A stretch of 64,000 nt of DNA, from assembly GCA_021209875.1 (NCBI GenBank), contig JAGYVD010000006.1:1674001-1738000 (forward strand). The letters are read 5' to 3'. Positions 23,613-33,369 of this stretch are shown in pieces. The stretch comes from Rosellinia necatrix (Eukaryota > Ascomycota > Sordariomycetes > Xylariales > Xylariaceae). The notes beneath the pieces are model-generated. The model was not told the DNA's origin, did not search any database, and saw only the letters and a list, made by a program, of their open reading frames with translations. Every line of letters begins with the position of its first letter. Position 1 is the stretch's first letter. Made by a program: the position numbers and the translations under genes.

Positions 23613-25337
23613 TCAATGCGCATCGCCCTTCTCCTGGACAGCCAATAATTGGCTTTGTAACCCCTTCTTCCCGACTTGATTAGCCCTTTCGAGTTCCCTC
23701 TCCTCTTCTCGTAGAACAGCCTTGCCAAATTCCAGCTGCCGTTTTTGCTTGCGCTTCTCCTCGGCCACAACGCGCTCGCGCTCGGCCAGCGCTTTCTCCC
23801 TCTTGCGGCGCTCTTCTCTCGCCCTCTTTGACGTTTCGTCCTCGTCGGCCTCGTCGGCCTCCGGCGGGGGACCCAGAGTTTGTATGTAGGCGGCTAACAT
23901 GGGATCGCGAACCTTGGGGTCCAGGCTGATGTACCGCACGTCTGCGAGTAATTGGCTCGGGAGGTTCTCGGGTAGGGTTTGGTTATTCATGGCACGAGTG
24001 GGAATCTCTTTCAGCAAGCTTGTCAAGTCTTTCTTGAGGACATCTTGTGGAAGTTTGAGCCTATTAATGTAGTCGCGGTACCACTTTTCCCTGTCGCGGT
24101 CGTTTAACGATGTATCACGCATGGGGCCTTCCTTCTTGTACTTCCTTCGAAACTCGGCCCAGTACAACTTGGGAGTCGCCTTTTGTTGTAAGAAGGCCAT
24201 GTAGGGTATCTTAGGATCCTTCTTCTCCTCTTTGGCGCGCTGCTCCTTGAGCACTTGGATGCGGTCCCGGCTCCATTCCTCCCACACTTCCTTCCTTGCC
24301 TTCATTGAGGTGAGGACCGTGTACCGGGAGTCATCGAAGACGTGGCCATCCTCAATCAACTTGTCCCATGGTGAGTATGGATTGATACCAAAGTCGTTGA
24401 GGAGATCCTTGAATAACTCCTTCGCGTCCGTCTCGGAAAAATCGAGTCCCTCAGCGCCTTCGGGCCAGTTCTCTGAGTTCCCGTCATCATATTCTCCAGG
24501 GTCCAACCCATAGTCTTCGCCCATGGCCTGTAATTGGTAGGCGATATCGGCCTCGTTGAATTCGACGGGCAAATCGTTGGCAGGTTCGTCGGTTCGTTGC
24601 CGCTTGGATGCGCGTGCGTTATCATCGCCTGGCTCGCCGTCCCCCTCGGCGTCTTCCTCGTCATCTGTAACCTCAACCTCTTCATAATCGGATCCCAATT
24701 CGACTTGCTCGCTGGCTTCATCTCCTTGCGTGATCTCCTGGTCCTGAACGTTTACTTCGGCGGGCAGCTGGTCGTCCTTTTCACTGTCACCACCAGCCTT
24801 CTCTTTGATTCCTTTGATATCCAGCTCGATCACGAACTTCATGACCTTCTCGGGGATACGCCAGTAGCTAGCGTTCTTGACAGGGTTGTAAGCAAAACGA
24901 CGGCCATATTTGGTGTATACGAGTATCCAAGGCTCACAACCCGGTATGGCGACCTTGGACTTGGGCTTGTCCGCGGGTTGAGGTCGTGGGCGACTTCTTC
25001 CGTCGTTGGAGCCGCGGTGGTCCCCTCTCCCATGTTGGCTGACGGCTTGCGCACTATGTTGTCGCGCAGGGTCATATTGGGCTAGGAATGCATTGGCAGC
25101 GGCGGGATCGGAAAGTCGGGGAACCGCTGAGTACTGGAAGAAACTCGCATGCGGATCTTGGGGTTGTAGTGCGGATGGTGCGGGTGGCGCGTCGGCGCCA
25201 GGACGTTTATAGGTAGATTCTTTTGTTTCTTCGTGGTAGTAATATGTATGGCCTGTGGGAGCCTTGTGCTCTGTCCAACCGGGGGGTAATGGCGGTGGCG
25301 CCAGGTTGGCGGACGGTTTGTAGGTGGATTTCAACAT
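23613..25337 (-). CDS. WW and FF domain protein, URN1/Dre4-like pre-mRNA splicing factor
   Basis: Intronless, 574 residues, starting at the ATG at 25337-25335 (the GTG just before it is not a fungal start). A WW domain spans residues 18-47 (LPPGWTEH...YYYHEETKEST), with Tyr in place of the second signature Trp (STYKRP). A second WW-like block lies at 134-166 (EPWILVYTKYGRRFAYNP...YWRIPEKV). An acidic stretch (210-245) and a nuclear-signal-like KRQR precede an FF domain at about 302-362 (AKELFKDLLNDFGINPYSPWDKL...DDSRYTVL). The C terminus is a long charged helix or coiled coil rich in Arg, Glu and Lys. Budding-yeast Urn1 and fission-yeast Dre4 share this order and act with the spliceosome. Nuclear role inferred from family. 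Divergent from the PAP2 gene, 554 bases apart. Confidence 0.85.
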   Translation of the reverse strand: MLKSTYKPSANLAPPPLPPGWTEHKAPTGHTYYYHEETKESTYKRPGADAPPAPSALQPQDPHASFFQYSAVPRLSDPAAANAFLAQYDPARQHSAQAVSQHGRGDHRGSNDGRSRPRPQPADKPKSKVAIPGCEPWILVYTKYGRRFAYNPVKNASYWRIPEKVMKFVIELDIKGIKEKAGGDSEKDDQLPAEVNVQDQEITQGDEASEQVELGSDYEEVEVTDDEEDAEGDGEPGDDNARASKRQRTDEPANDLPVEFNEADIAYQLQAMGEDYGLDPGEYDDGNSENWPEGAEGLDFSETDAKELFKDLLNDFGINPYSPWDKLIEDGHVFDDSRYTVLTSMKARKEVWEEWSRDRIQVLKEQRAKEEKKDPKIPYMAFLQQKATPKLYWAEFRRKYKKEGPMRDTSLNDRDREKWYRDYINRLKLPQDVLKKDLTSLLKEIPTRAMNNQTLPENLPSQLLADVRYISLDPKVRDPMLAAYIQTLGPPPEADEADEDETSKRAREERRKREKALAERERVVAEEKRKQKRQLEFGKAVLREEERELERANQVGKKGLQSQLLAVQEKGDAH

Positions 25338-25891
25338 CACGTCGATGAAGACTTTTGGGAGGGACAGCGGCTCGGGGTTGTGTAGTGACGCTCGGCTTCT
25401 AGAGTTTATAGACTATTAGCTATCATGGGGATACCAGAAAATAGGGCGGGGCGTTTGACCGGCGTTGAGTTTGCCGGATCATGGATCATGTGGTGGATGT
25501 TAGGCAGGACTGTGAGACGGGAGTGGAAGAATGTTTATTTGAGTCGGCGGTTGAAAATGCCGATGGACAGGCAATGCTCAGGTACCCACTAGGTAGTTAC
25601 AAGGTACTTTAGGTGCCATGCACCGACTCGCTACCTACCAACTGTGCTCGGGGCACCGACCTGCGCTACTGCATGTAGGGCAGCTCTCACTGCTTGTACC
25701 CCGGTGGTTCAGCCGACTTGTTTTCAATAGCCGATAGGCCACGATTCGAGCTCACGCTCAGCATCCATGGATGTGGTGTCGTCCCCCCATGAAACGTGAT
25801 AAACTGACCAACGGGCTGTGATCCTATTAGTTTGGCACCTACCATGCTGTGGAATATCTTCAAGGCTATCCGTTCACGGTGACTAGCGACA
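25338..25891. promoter_or_regulatory. Divergent promoter region between splicing-factor and PAP2 genes
   Basis: The two genes face away from each other across 554 bases, so this stretch must hold both promoters. It has short AGGT tracts near 25590-25640 but no element I can assign with confidence. Confidence 0.45.
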
Positions 25892-26924
25892 ATGGCCCCT
25901 CGCGATGGAGGCATCCTGATGCCCATTGCCAAAATCTGGACGGTAAGTCCTGCTCGATTAATATCGCCCCTAACCTAAGTAGATACTGCTAGATACCTAC
26001 TGCTAGATACCTACTGCAAGGTGGTTCAATTTGGTCTTGTCCCTCGCTAATCGTGGCGCTTGTGTCCAACAGCATTCGTATGCGCCCGACTACTTCGGCT
26101 TCAGTGTCCTCCTTGCGGCCTATCTGGCTCTCGTCTTTCTGGTCGAGCCCTTTCATCGCATGTTCTACATCAACAATCTCAACATTGCCTTCCCTCATGC
26201 GGAAGTCGAGCGAGTCCCTGTGTGGCTTAATATGGTATATGCGGCCGTCGTTCCATTGACCCTCCTCGTTATCTACAACAGTATTTCTCGCGCCTCGTTT
26301 CACAAGCACCACAATGCCATCCTTGGGCTCGCTATCGCCTTGATCCTCACGTCCTTCCTCACCGATATTGTCAAGAACGCCGTTGGTCGACCTCGTCCCG
26401 ATCTTATTGCCCGCTGCAAGCCCGCTCCGGGAACTAAACCAGACACGCTGGTCACTTTCGAGGTCTGTACCGAGACCAACCATCATACCCTTCACGATGG
26501 GTGGCGGTCGTTTCCTTCGGGCCACTCTAGCTTTTCATTCAGCGGCCTCGGATACCTAGCTTTCTTCCTCGCCGGTCAGCTGAGAATATTTCGGGATAAG
26601 AAAGGCCTTGGTCGGGCACTGGTATGCCTGTCGCCATTGGTAGGGGCTGCTATGATCGCGATAAGTAGGTGTCAGGATTACCGGCACGACGTTTATGATG
26701 TGAGCGTGGGCTCGTTGCTGGGTATTACTGTGGCATTTTGGAGTTATCGTCGATACTGGCCGAAATTAAGCAGTCGCGATTGCAATGAACCCTTTCCTAC
26801 ACCAGGAACGGAGCTCGAGGATAACGAAGGCTGGCGGCGGGTGCGAGACGAGGAGGAAGGTGGTCCCATCCTGGGTCGCAGTCTTGGGTACGAAATGGTC
26901 GATTTGGGAAGAATTCAAAGCTGA
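25892..26924 (+). CDS. PAP2 lipid phosphatase (LPP1/DPP1-like)
   Basis: Integral membrane phosphatase of 300 residues that removes phosphate from phosphatidate, diacylglycerol pyrophosphate or related lipids. Exons are 25892-25942 and 26073-26924; the 130-bp intron has a GTAAGT donor and CAACAG acceptor, and the first exon (17 codons ending AKIWT) supplies the true start. All three phosphatase motifs are seen: KNAVGRPRPD at 118-127, SFPSGHSSF at 163-171 with the PSGH core, and SRCQDYRHDVYD at 215-226. About six hydrophobic segments surround them. The motifs face the lumen or outside in this family. The 3' end is an acidic, soluble tail. The intron contains a repeated AGATACCTACTGCT unit (25981-26017). 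Confidence 0.9.
25981..26017 (+). repeat. Short tandem repeat (TAGATACCTACTGC) inside the PAP2 intron
   Basis: About two and a half near-identical copies of a 14-base unit, wholly within the 130-bp intron. Confidence 0.8.
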
Positions 26925-27673
26925 CATAGCCCCTAGATAATTCCCGGCATAGACCTTGCTCGTCCCTATGCCGTTCATTCCATTGCGACTACAACTCTTA
27001 TGATTTGCTCTGGCAATTTGACCAGGTCCATTCTATCGTATACCCACTTACATGTTAAGATATGTCGATGGATGGTAGGGAAGTCCGTGATAGTTGGATA
27101 TCTCACGTGGCATCCCTTGAATCTACGATACTATATAAATATTTCTAACAAATACGTTCGGTGTGGTAGTTGAGACAGGGCCCATGCGTATTTTGACTGA
27201 TTCTTCAAGCAAGTCGCACGTGGTGCCGAAACACTACCTAAGGCGGATATTTTCGGGTTCGAGGGATACACAAACTACGTAGTCAAAATGTATGACACCA
27301 CGGATTTACTGGTGAGTATCGAACCAACTGCTAGCTTGACGGGCATAAGTCTTGAATTGATGAGCCAGGCTGTTCGGTACAGGCATTTTTTGCGTCTACA
27401 ATCACAGCCATCGCTTGGAACCAATCACAAAAAGATAATCCAATACCAGATGCTGTTTGTTGTAGTATGGGCAAACATCATGTAAACTACATATAGTGAA
27501 TCAAACAATTCTTATCGAAGCTATTAAAATGGCAAGCATTAAGAAGAGATATACGAGGGGGCCCTATGGGTGGTATGGCAAGCAAAGGAAGGATAGAGCT
27601 GGGTCTCGATGGTGAGTCATCTCCGATACCTACCTTTCGCTGTTAAAGGGGACACGACTATCTGTCTGAGAGG
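26925..27673. other. Intergenic
   Basis: 749 bases 3' of the PAP2 gene. No coding features are seen; the 65-codon frame at 27288-27485 lacks support. Confidence 0.5.
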
Positions 27674-28110
27674 CTATTCTCGCCCGCTTTCGGCGTCGTC
27701 TTTCTCTGTTAGAATCCGATAGTTCATTTGCATAGTAATTTTGGGTCTGATCTTATGAAGCTTGGCGTTGAGTTCAGGGTGTATATGTCGCTCGCGTCAT
27801 CCGTTGGATAAAGCGATGGCCTTTTGGAAAGTGATAATTTCGAGTATTTCCTCGACTCTATCATATGCCAGCATAATTTTTCCAAGGACGACTTCTTCGA
27901 GTCGTTGGCTACACGCCATGGTCCACCATCGGAGATAATTTAGTATATACTCGGCGCTGCCTCCTGCGTCTCGAATCTTCTCTAACGCCAGGTCTCCAAA
28001 TTTGAGGCCATCGCGACTGGCGTATTGTCGAGAGCGATCTTATTGGATGTGACTGAGGGCTTCCCCCTAACGTCGTCATCCTCCAATAAAAGCCGAAACT
28101 GTTCGGAAGT
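27674..28110 (-). pseudogene. Decayed coding fragment, unknown family
   Basis: On the minus strand, 28026-27674 reads 117 codons with a single internal stop (TGA at 27799-27797) before a TAG at 27676-27674. The translation is protein-like (LALEKIRDAGGSAEYILNY, LGKIMLAYDRVEEILEI). Just upstream (to about 28110), a different frame carries another plausible piece (SEQFRLLLEDDDVRGKPS), so at least one frameshift separates them. No start or splice sites join the pieces into an intact gene. I cannot name a family. It lies 1.3 kb upstream of the dynamin-like gene in a region otherwise lacking genes. Reading it as a relic rather than noise rests on stop depletion and composition only. Confidence 0.35.
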
Positions 28111-29360
28111 GTTTAGCTCTTAGACCACACGAGCTAGCAGCTACAGATGGCTTCCACCATCGCCCTAAATTTTGGAAGTTGGTGAGTGGTGAGTGCGGAA
28201 GGGGATCAGTCAGCTTATAATTCTCTTCATGACATCAATCAGCACAGTTATACTTGAGGCGGCCATTTTGAAGTTAGCCATCAGCCCACCCATTGTTTTC
28301 TACCTGTCACTCCAATTCCGCCTTTTCCTAGGGGATTGCAATATTGACCAGTCCGATAATTATGTAGTTGCTGCTTGCATTTTTGAGCCATCAGATATGA
28401 TAAAATAGTAATTATACTAGGTACCTAGCACTTCATAGGTACTAAAAGGGTCTGTCCAAGATCTAATGCTCCATCACTAGGTAGTACCTACCTAGGTGGT
28501 TATAGTATGCTACATTTCCTGGTTGCAATTGCTTAAAAAAGGCTAGAACTCAATTGTTTTACCAAAATATATCATACCTGATACGTAGTACTTGTGCGCA
28601 GTAAAGATAATAAGTTATTTGGGGCACGTGTCTGCGGATGTACATGGGATCATTATTCTACTTATGCATACATTGTGCCTTATCAGTTTGATTGAGTATC
28701 TATTGTGATACACTACTTACCTATCACTTATGCTTGAATTTACTTGCTGATGCAGAGATTCACGAGTTGTTCACAAAACCTCATATAAATTGCATAGAAT
28801 TCTGTGAATTCCTGTTTAGGATATGCCGGCCAATTATATTGTAGCGAATCCATACCCCACTTAGCTCTCCAGCCCCTGGATAACCCAAGGTTCTGTGGAA
28901 GGCGCTCTCTCCAACCATCACTCCTTCCTCTCGGAACCCAGATAGTAACTACCCAAGCAGAACTGGCGTCAACTAACAGCTCCGCCGAGGGCTGCTTGAG
29001 TTATGGTACCTACCATTGAACACTAAGGCGGGTACCGTGTCAAGCCTTCCTTCCACGCGGAAGCTCAGCTTTATTGAACCACCATCCTAAGCTTCACCTT
29101 TAATCAACCCTCTCCCTCTTTCTTCTCTCGTGGCCACTGCACCCCATACTTCTTGTAATCATCGTCCCTGTAGCACTCCCTACTTTGGCCCTCATTTTGG
29201 GTTTCTTTGCAATCATCACCACCAGTCGCATCATCTCACCATCGTCACAATCTGGTGTACTTGTAGACTCTGTGGGTAACACTTGCATGTTTTTCTCATT
29301 CCAAAACCACTGATTTAGGCGTATCTTGTGGCACCTTTTTTACAATACAATTCAATCGAG
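28111..29360. other. AT-rich intergenic, upstream of the dynamin-like gene
   Basis: 1.25 kb with ACCT/AGGT tracts near 28420-28500 and no supportable gene. The 200 bases before 29361 are pyrimidine-rich, consistent with a fungal promoter. Confidence 0.5.
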
Positions 29361-32300
29361 ATGTCTCGTCGCAATATTAAGCAGGAGCGCAAAGATGCTT
29401 CGCTCTTAGGGTCGACGCCAGCGCCAACACCAACGCCGGCGCCGCCCTCTGTTGTATCAAACGCCATGGAACCACCTTCGCGAAAGGTTGTCCGCGATGA
29501 CTTAACTGACGCTCAATCTGTCGCTGCATCTTTTGTCAGATCTTACGCACGTAAGTCATCTCAACATCCGCAAGCCATTTATACTGTCTCCTGACACACT
29601 TGAAGCGAGCGCTGAAACTCGCATTCGTGAAAATGACGATGACCAAGAGCCAATGTTGCTCGAGATGAGAACCCGGCCTGTTGGCGGCTTAGCTGAAAGC
29701 CCCCAGTCGACACAGAATGCGGATACAAGTTTTGCTCACCAAAGCTTTGCGCACCCTACATTCACTAACATCGGCATGAAGTTGCGCGCGTTCAACAATA
29801 CTGTAGGCAGCCTTCAGCAGCTTGGTGTATCCCACATAACCGAACTCCCCGAACTCGTACTCGTGGGAGATCAGTCAGCCGGCAAATCAAGTCTTATGTC
29901 TGGCCTTGCACGAGTCGACATCCCACGGAGCGCAGGTGTGGGCACACGGTGTCCGCTACACATTCGTTTAATTGACAGCAGCAATGCTCACTGGAGCTGT
30001 ACTGTTGCTTTACAACTGGACTACGATTTTGAGCCAAAGGGCAAAATTAAGAGGTCTGATGTCACGGTGGCTAATCCGTTCCCGCCTTGGGTCAAGAAAT
30101 CACACCGCGATATTAAGATCTTCAAAACGATTTTTGACCCAGGCGAGATCGAAGAAGTTCTACGATGGGCCCAGGTCGCTATTTTAAACCCTACCATTGA
30201 CCACGAGCTGTATGTTCCAGGCGATGGCGCGATCGCAAAAGGCAAAAACCTTGCAGGTAAGCTTAAGTCTCTTAACTCATCTTTTGCTTGCTTTCGGCTA
30301 CATAGAGTTGCACCCAACCACCACGAGGACTATATCGACAAGCAACAGCAACAGTGACCATTCGAGGTTCACAAGAGCCTTATTAATGCTAAAGGATGTT
30401 GCACAAAGCTAAATATTTTGGGAGCTGCTAATCCAGTCCTCCAAGTTGTCAATTTACGATTTCTGGAAGCTCATCGTATACGAATAGCAGCTGACCTTAA
30501 TTTTTACAGATGCTACCCGTGCTGCGGCTGCACAATTTTCTCCTAACATAATCTCATTGGAGATTAAAGGCCCAGAATTGCCCGGTCTGAGCTTTTATGA
30601 TCTACCTGGCGTATTTCTCTCCCCAGACCAAGAAGAGGATGAGTATATTGTCAAGGTCGTGCGTAATTTGACCCGTCACTTCATACAGCGCCAGGGTGCT
30701 ATTATCATGTGGGCCTTGCCAATGAACGCAGACCCTGAAAACTCGATCTCTCTCGGCATTATACGAGAGGCAAAAGCCGCCAACCGTACCATTGGCATCA
30801 TGACTAAGGCAGACAAGTTAGCGGCAGAGAACGAGTCACAATGGCTTTCCATGTTCCGAGATGAAAAGCAGTCTGTCGGCCATGGCTTTTTCGCCACTTC
30901 ACGGCCTCCGCATATACCCCTCGAGGCCGCAGGCGAGTGGGAAGAACAGTTCTTTTCTCACGGAAGCGATTGTGACTGGCCGGCAGATTTTGATGAGTTC
31001 AAAGAACGCTGTGGCGTTGACCTGCTTGGGGAGTATATTTCAGTTCAACTTGGGGATGCGTTCGCGCAGAGCCTACCCACCATCAAGTCGAAGGTATATA
31101 CTCGGTTGCGAGAAATCGAGTCTCAGCTTGCCGCCTTACCCGAGATTCCGTCGAACGTTGAACGTAAGCGATTTTTTAAGCAAACCATAATTAGTGATAA
31201 GATGGTTCCTACCCTACATCCATTTTTATTTTGCTCTATCCGCTCTCACAATCAATATTTACTAACTCCTCATTTAGATGAAGTCAAGAAGAGTCTCTAT
31301 CAGTTCCTTGGCCGTATGAAGACAGCGACGAAGGACTCTGAGTTCTCATCTCAGTGGAATACACTTAATAACCAATTCAGGGACATCATTTTGAAAATCA
31401 AGCCCACTTGTCGCGTCAAGGAGCCGGCAGCCCAAACCATCGATCTCTCTGATAACGACACAGAGGTCTCAGCCAGCACACCTTCCAGGCGACCCCGCCC
31501 CAGTGACTCGACCATGCGCCCGACCCCAAATAAACGCCAGCGACGGGAAATTGAGACGCCAGTTACACCTGTCAAGCAAGAGAGCTTTTCTGCGGGTAGC
31601 ATCGTTCAAGCCCCGTCGATTATCGGTGGCGCCGGACCTGGAGAGATGCAGGGCCCCTTTGCAGGCTTCCGCAACTTAGGTCGACTTGCGATGGATATTC
31701 GTGACATTCGAGCCCAAGTTAGAAAGAAACGTATGTATAAACCAGTTCCGCGTATATCACCCTGCTACATCTTGGCGTACTTTTATATTGGATATGAACA
31801 CACTTGCTCCACGGTGCTAGTGGCTAACCAATCATTCTAGAGCGTCCTGGAATGCCTCGCGACCTCGTTCCAGATGAAGTGCGCGAAACCATGTGTCTAG
31901 ATGCAGTCAAAAAATGGCAAGGCCCCCTCGAAACTTATATCGATAAGACTGCCGAATTACTTATGACAGCTACACACCTGGCGCTAGAAGAGTCACTTGG
32001 TATTCTCCGGCGTCGTCTTATCTTCAAGGAGTGCCAGACTCATCTAAAACACTTCATTAGTATGATTGTTGCCAATCAACGAGCACGGCTGTCTGAAATG
32101 TATGATTCAGAAACGTATCAAATGTATATGATGAACGAAGATGCATTTGCTCGTTATAAGGCACAGGAACTAGAGCAGTTGCGCCGAGCGCGCGCGATCT
32201 ATCGCCTAAAGGCTGTGGCACTCATTGAATGGGACTATCAGATAAAGAATTTGGCTGATATGTCAGAAGAAGAAAGAGCCAAGGAGCACAGAATCCTCAC

Positions 32301-32910
32301 TCAGCAGCTCCCCAAGATTGGAATTGATCCCTATGAAACAGAGATTGAGGTCGCCGCGTTCGTAAGGGGCTACTATAATACGGCGGCAACGCGATTCGTG
32401 GAGGGCGTGACGATGAACGTCAACTCGTAAGTCATTCTTGGATCATCTTTATTTTTATATAGGTTGCTCTATTGCGGTCTATACAGGTTCCTCTTATGAA
32501 ACCTGATTTGTAAAAATGGGTTCAATTTGCACAAGGGCTACGGTTACTGACTATAAATACTGTACAGAAATCTCTTCCGCATTATGGGTAGCCATGAGCT
32601 TGATGTGTACATTGATCAAGAACTTGGTCTTGGCAAAGCGGGTAAGTTTTAACCCTTTCTTAACATAGGCGAATGTGATTTTGTTGACAGTCGTCTTTCG
32701 GCAGGACCAAATGTATATGGAAAATTGATGGAAGAGGACATCCGCACAGCTCGTCTGCGGGAGCAGCTAAAAGGTGAATTGGATAAGCTTTCACAAGCTA
32801 TGACCAGTATCGTCGAGCTAGAGAGCTCCTCGCCTAGCGGTAATAGTTCTGAAACTATTTTGCCTACACAGGTCATCGACCTCGATGACCAAATGGATGA
32901 AGGTGTTTGA
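29361..32910 (+). CDS. Dynamin/Mx-like large GTPase with SUMO-motif-rich disordered regions
   Basis: Membrane-remodelling type GTPase. Exons: 29361-29550, 29606-30256, a short third exon from 30306, then 30510-31163, 31278-31730, 31841-32426, 32568-32641 and 32705-32910; frames agree at all junctions except the end of exon 3, where the best fit is a weak GTGACC donor at 30352. GTPase motifs: GDQSAGKSS (residues 151-159), switch with GTRCP, DLPGV and TKADKL. The stalk is helical and the C terminus (YGKLMEEDIRTARLREQLKGELDKL) fits the GTPase effector domain. No PH domain or membrane anchor is seen, as in Mx-type and fungal stand-alone dynamins. A disordered insert in the stalk carries a basic cluster (NKRQRR). 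Two IDL-Asp motifs and two hydrophobic-Lys-Gln-Glu motifs are present (see findings). Role inferred; fungal genomes carry several of uncertain function. Confidence 0.8.
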
Positions 32911-33369
32911 TTTGGCACAACTGGATAGACAGTTTCGCTTGTCTCCTGCTTATAGCACCCATGAGGGCTGTGTAATGGCCATCTGTTATAATACGGTTGC
33001 TTCGAGGTATTATGTTGCAAGGCTGGTTCGATTAAATGACAAGGAAGGAGGGGACACAGGACAAGGAGGAAAAAGTGGAAAAGGGAAAGAGAATCGAACC
33101 TCCTCCGGTCGAGTGTCTCATTAGGCTAAAACCCACTAAGGGATAAAATGACAGTATGTTTTTGCTCAGCTGGCGAATACCCCCTGCGCCTCCCAACTCC
33201 ATTGCACTCATGCATTTTGCTATACTTGCGGCTTGTCTCGCTAATATCAACGACGAAAAAAGAAGTCTAGAGAGTGTGGGTATCAAATGCATCGCGTCAA
33301 AACGCCATCCAAGCAAGTTTCGCTTTCCGTCACCAAGATTAATTTGAATATCCTCCCAATTCGTTTCAC
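32911..33369. other. Intergenic between convergent genes
   Basis: 459 bases between the dynamin-like gene and the sugar transporter gene, whose 3' ends face each other. A purine-rich run (33041-33090) is present; no gene is seen. Confidence 0.5.

Noticed and set aside
33041..33130. B-box-like GGTTCGATTC on the minus strand, first thought to be a tRNA
   Set aside because: The T-stem does not pair, and the spacing to the A-box-like TAGCCTAATGAG is only 28 bases instead of about 44.
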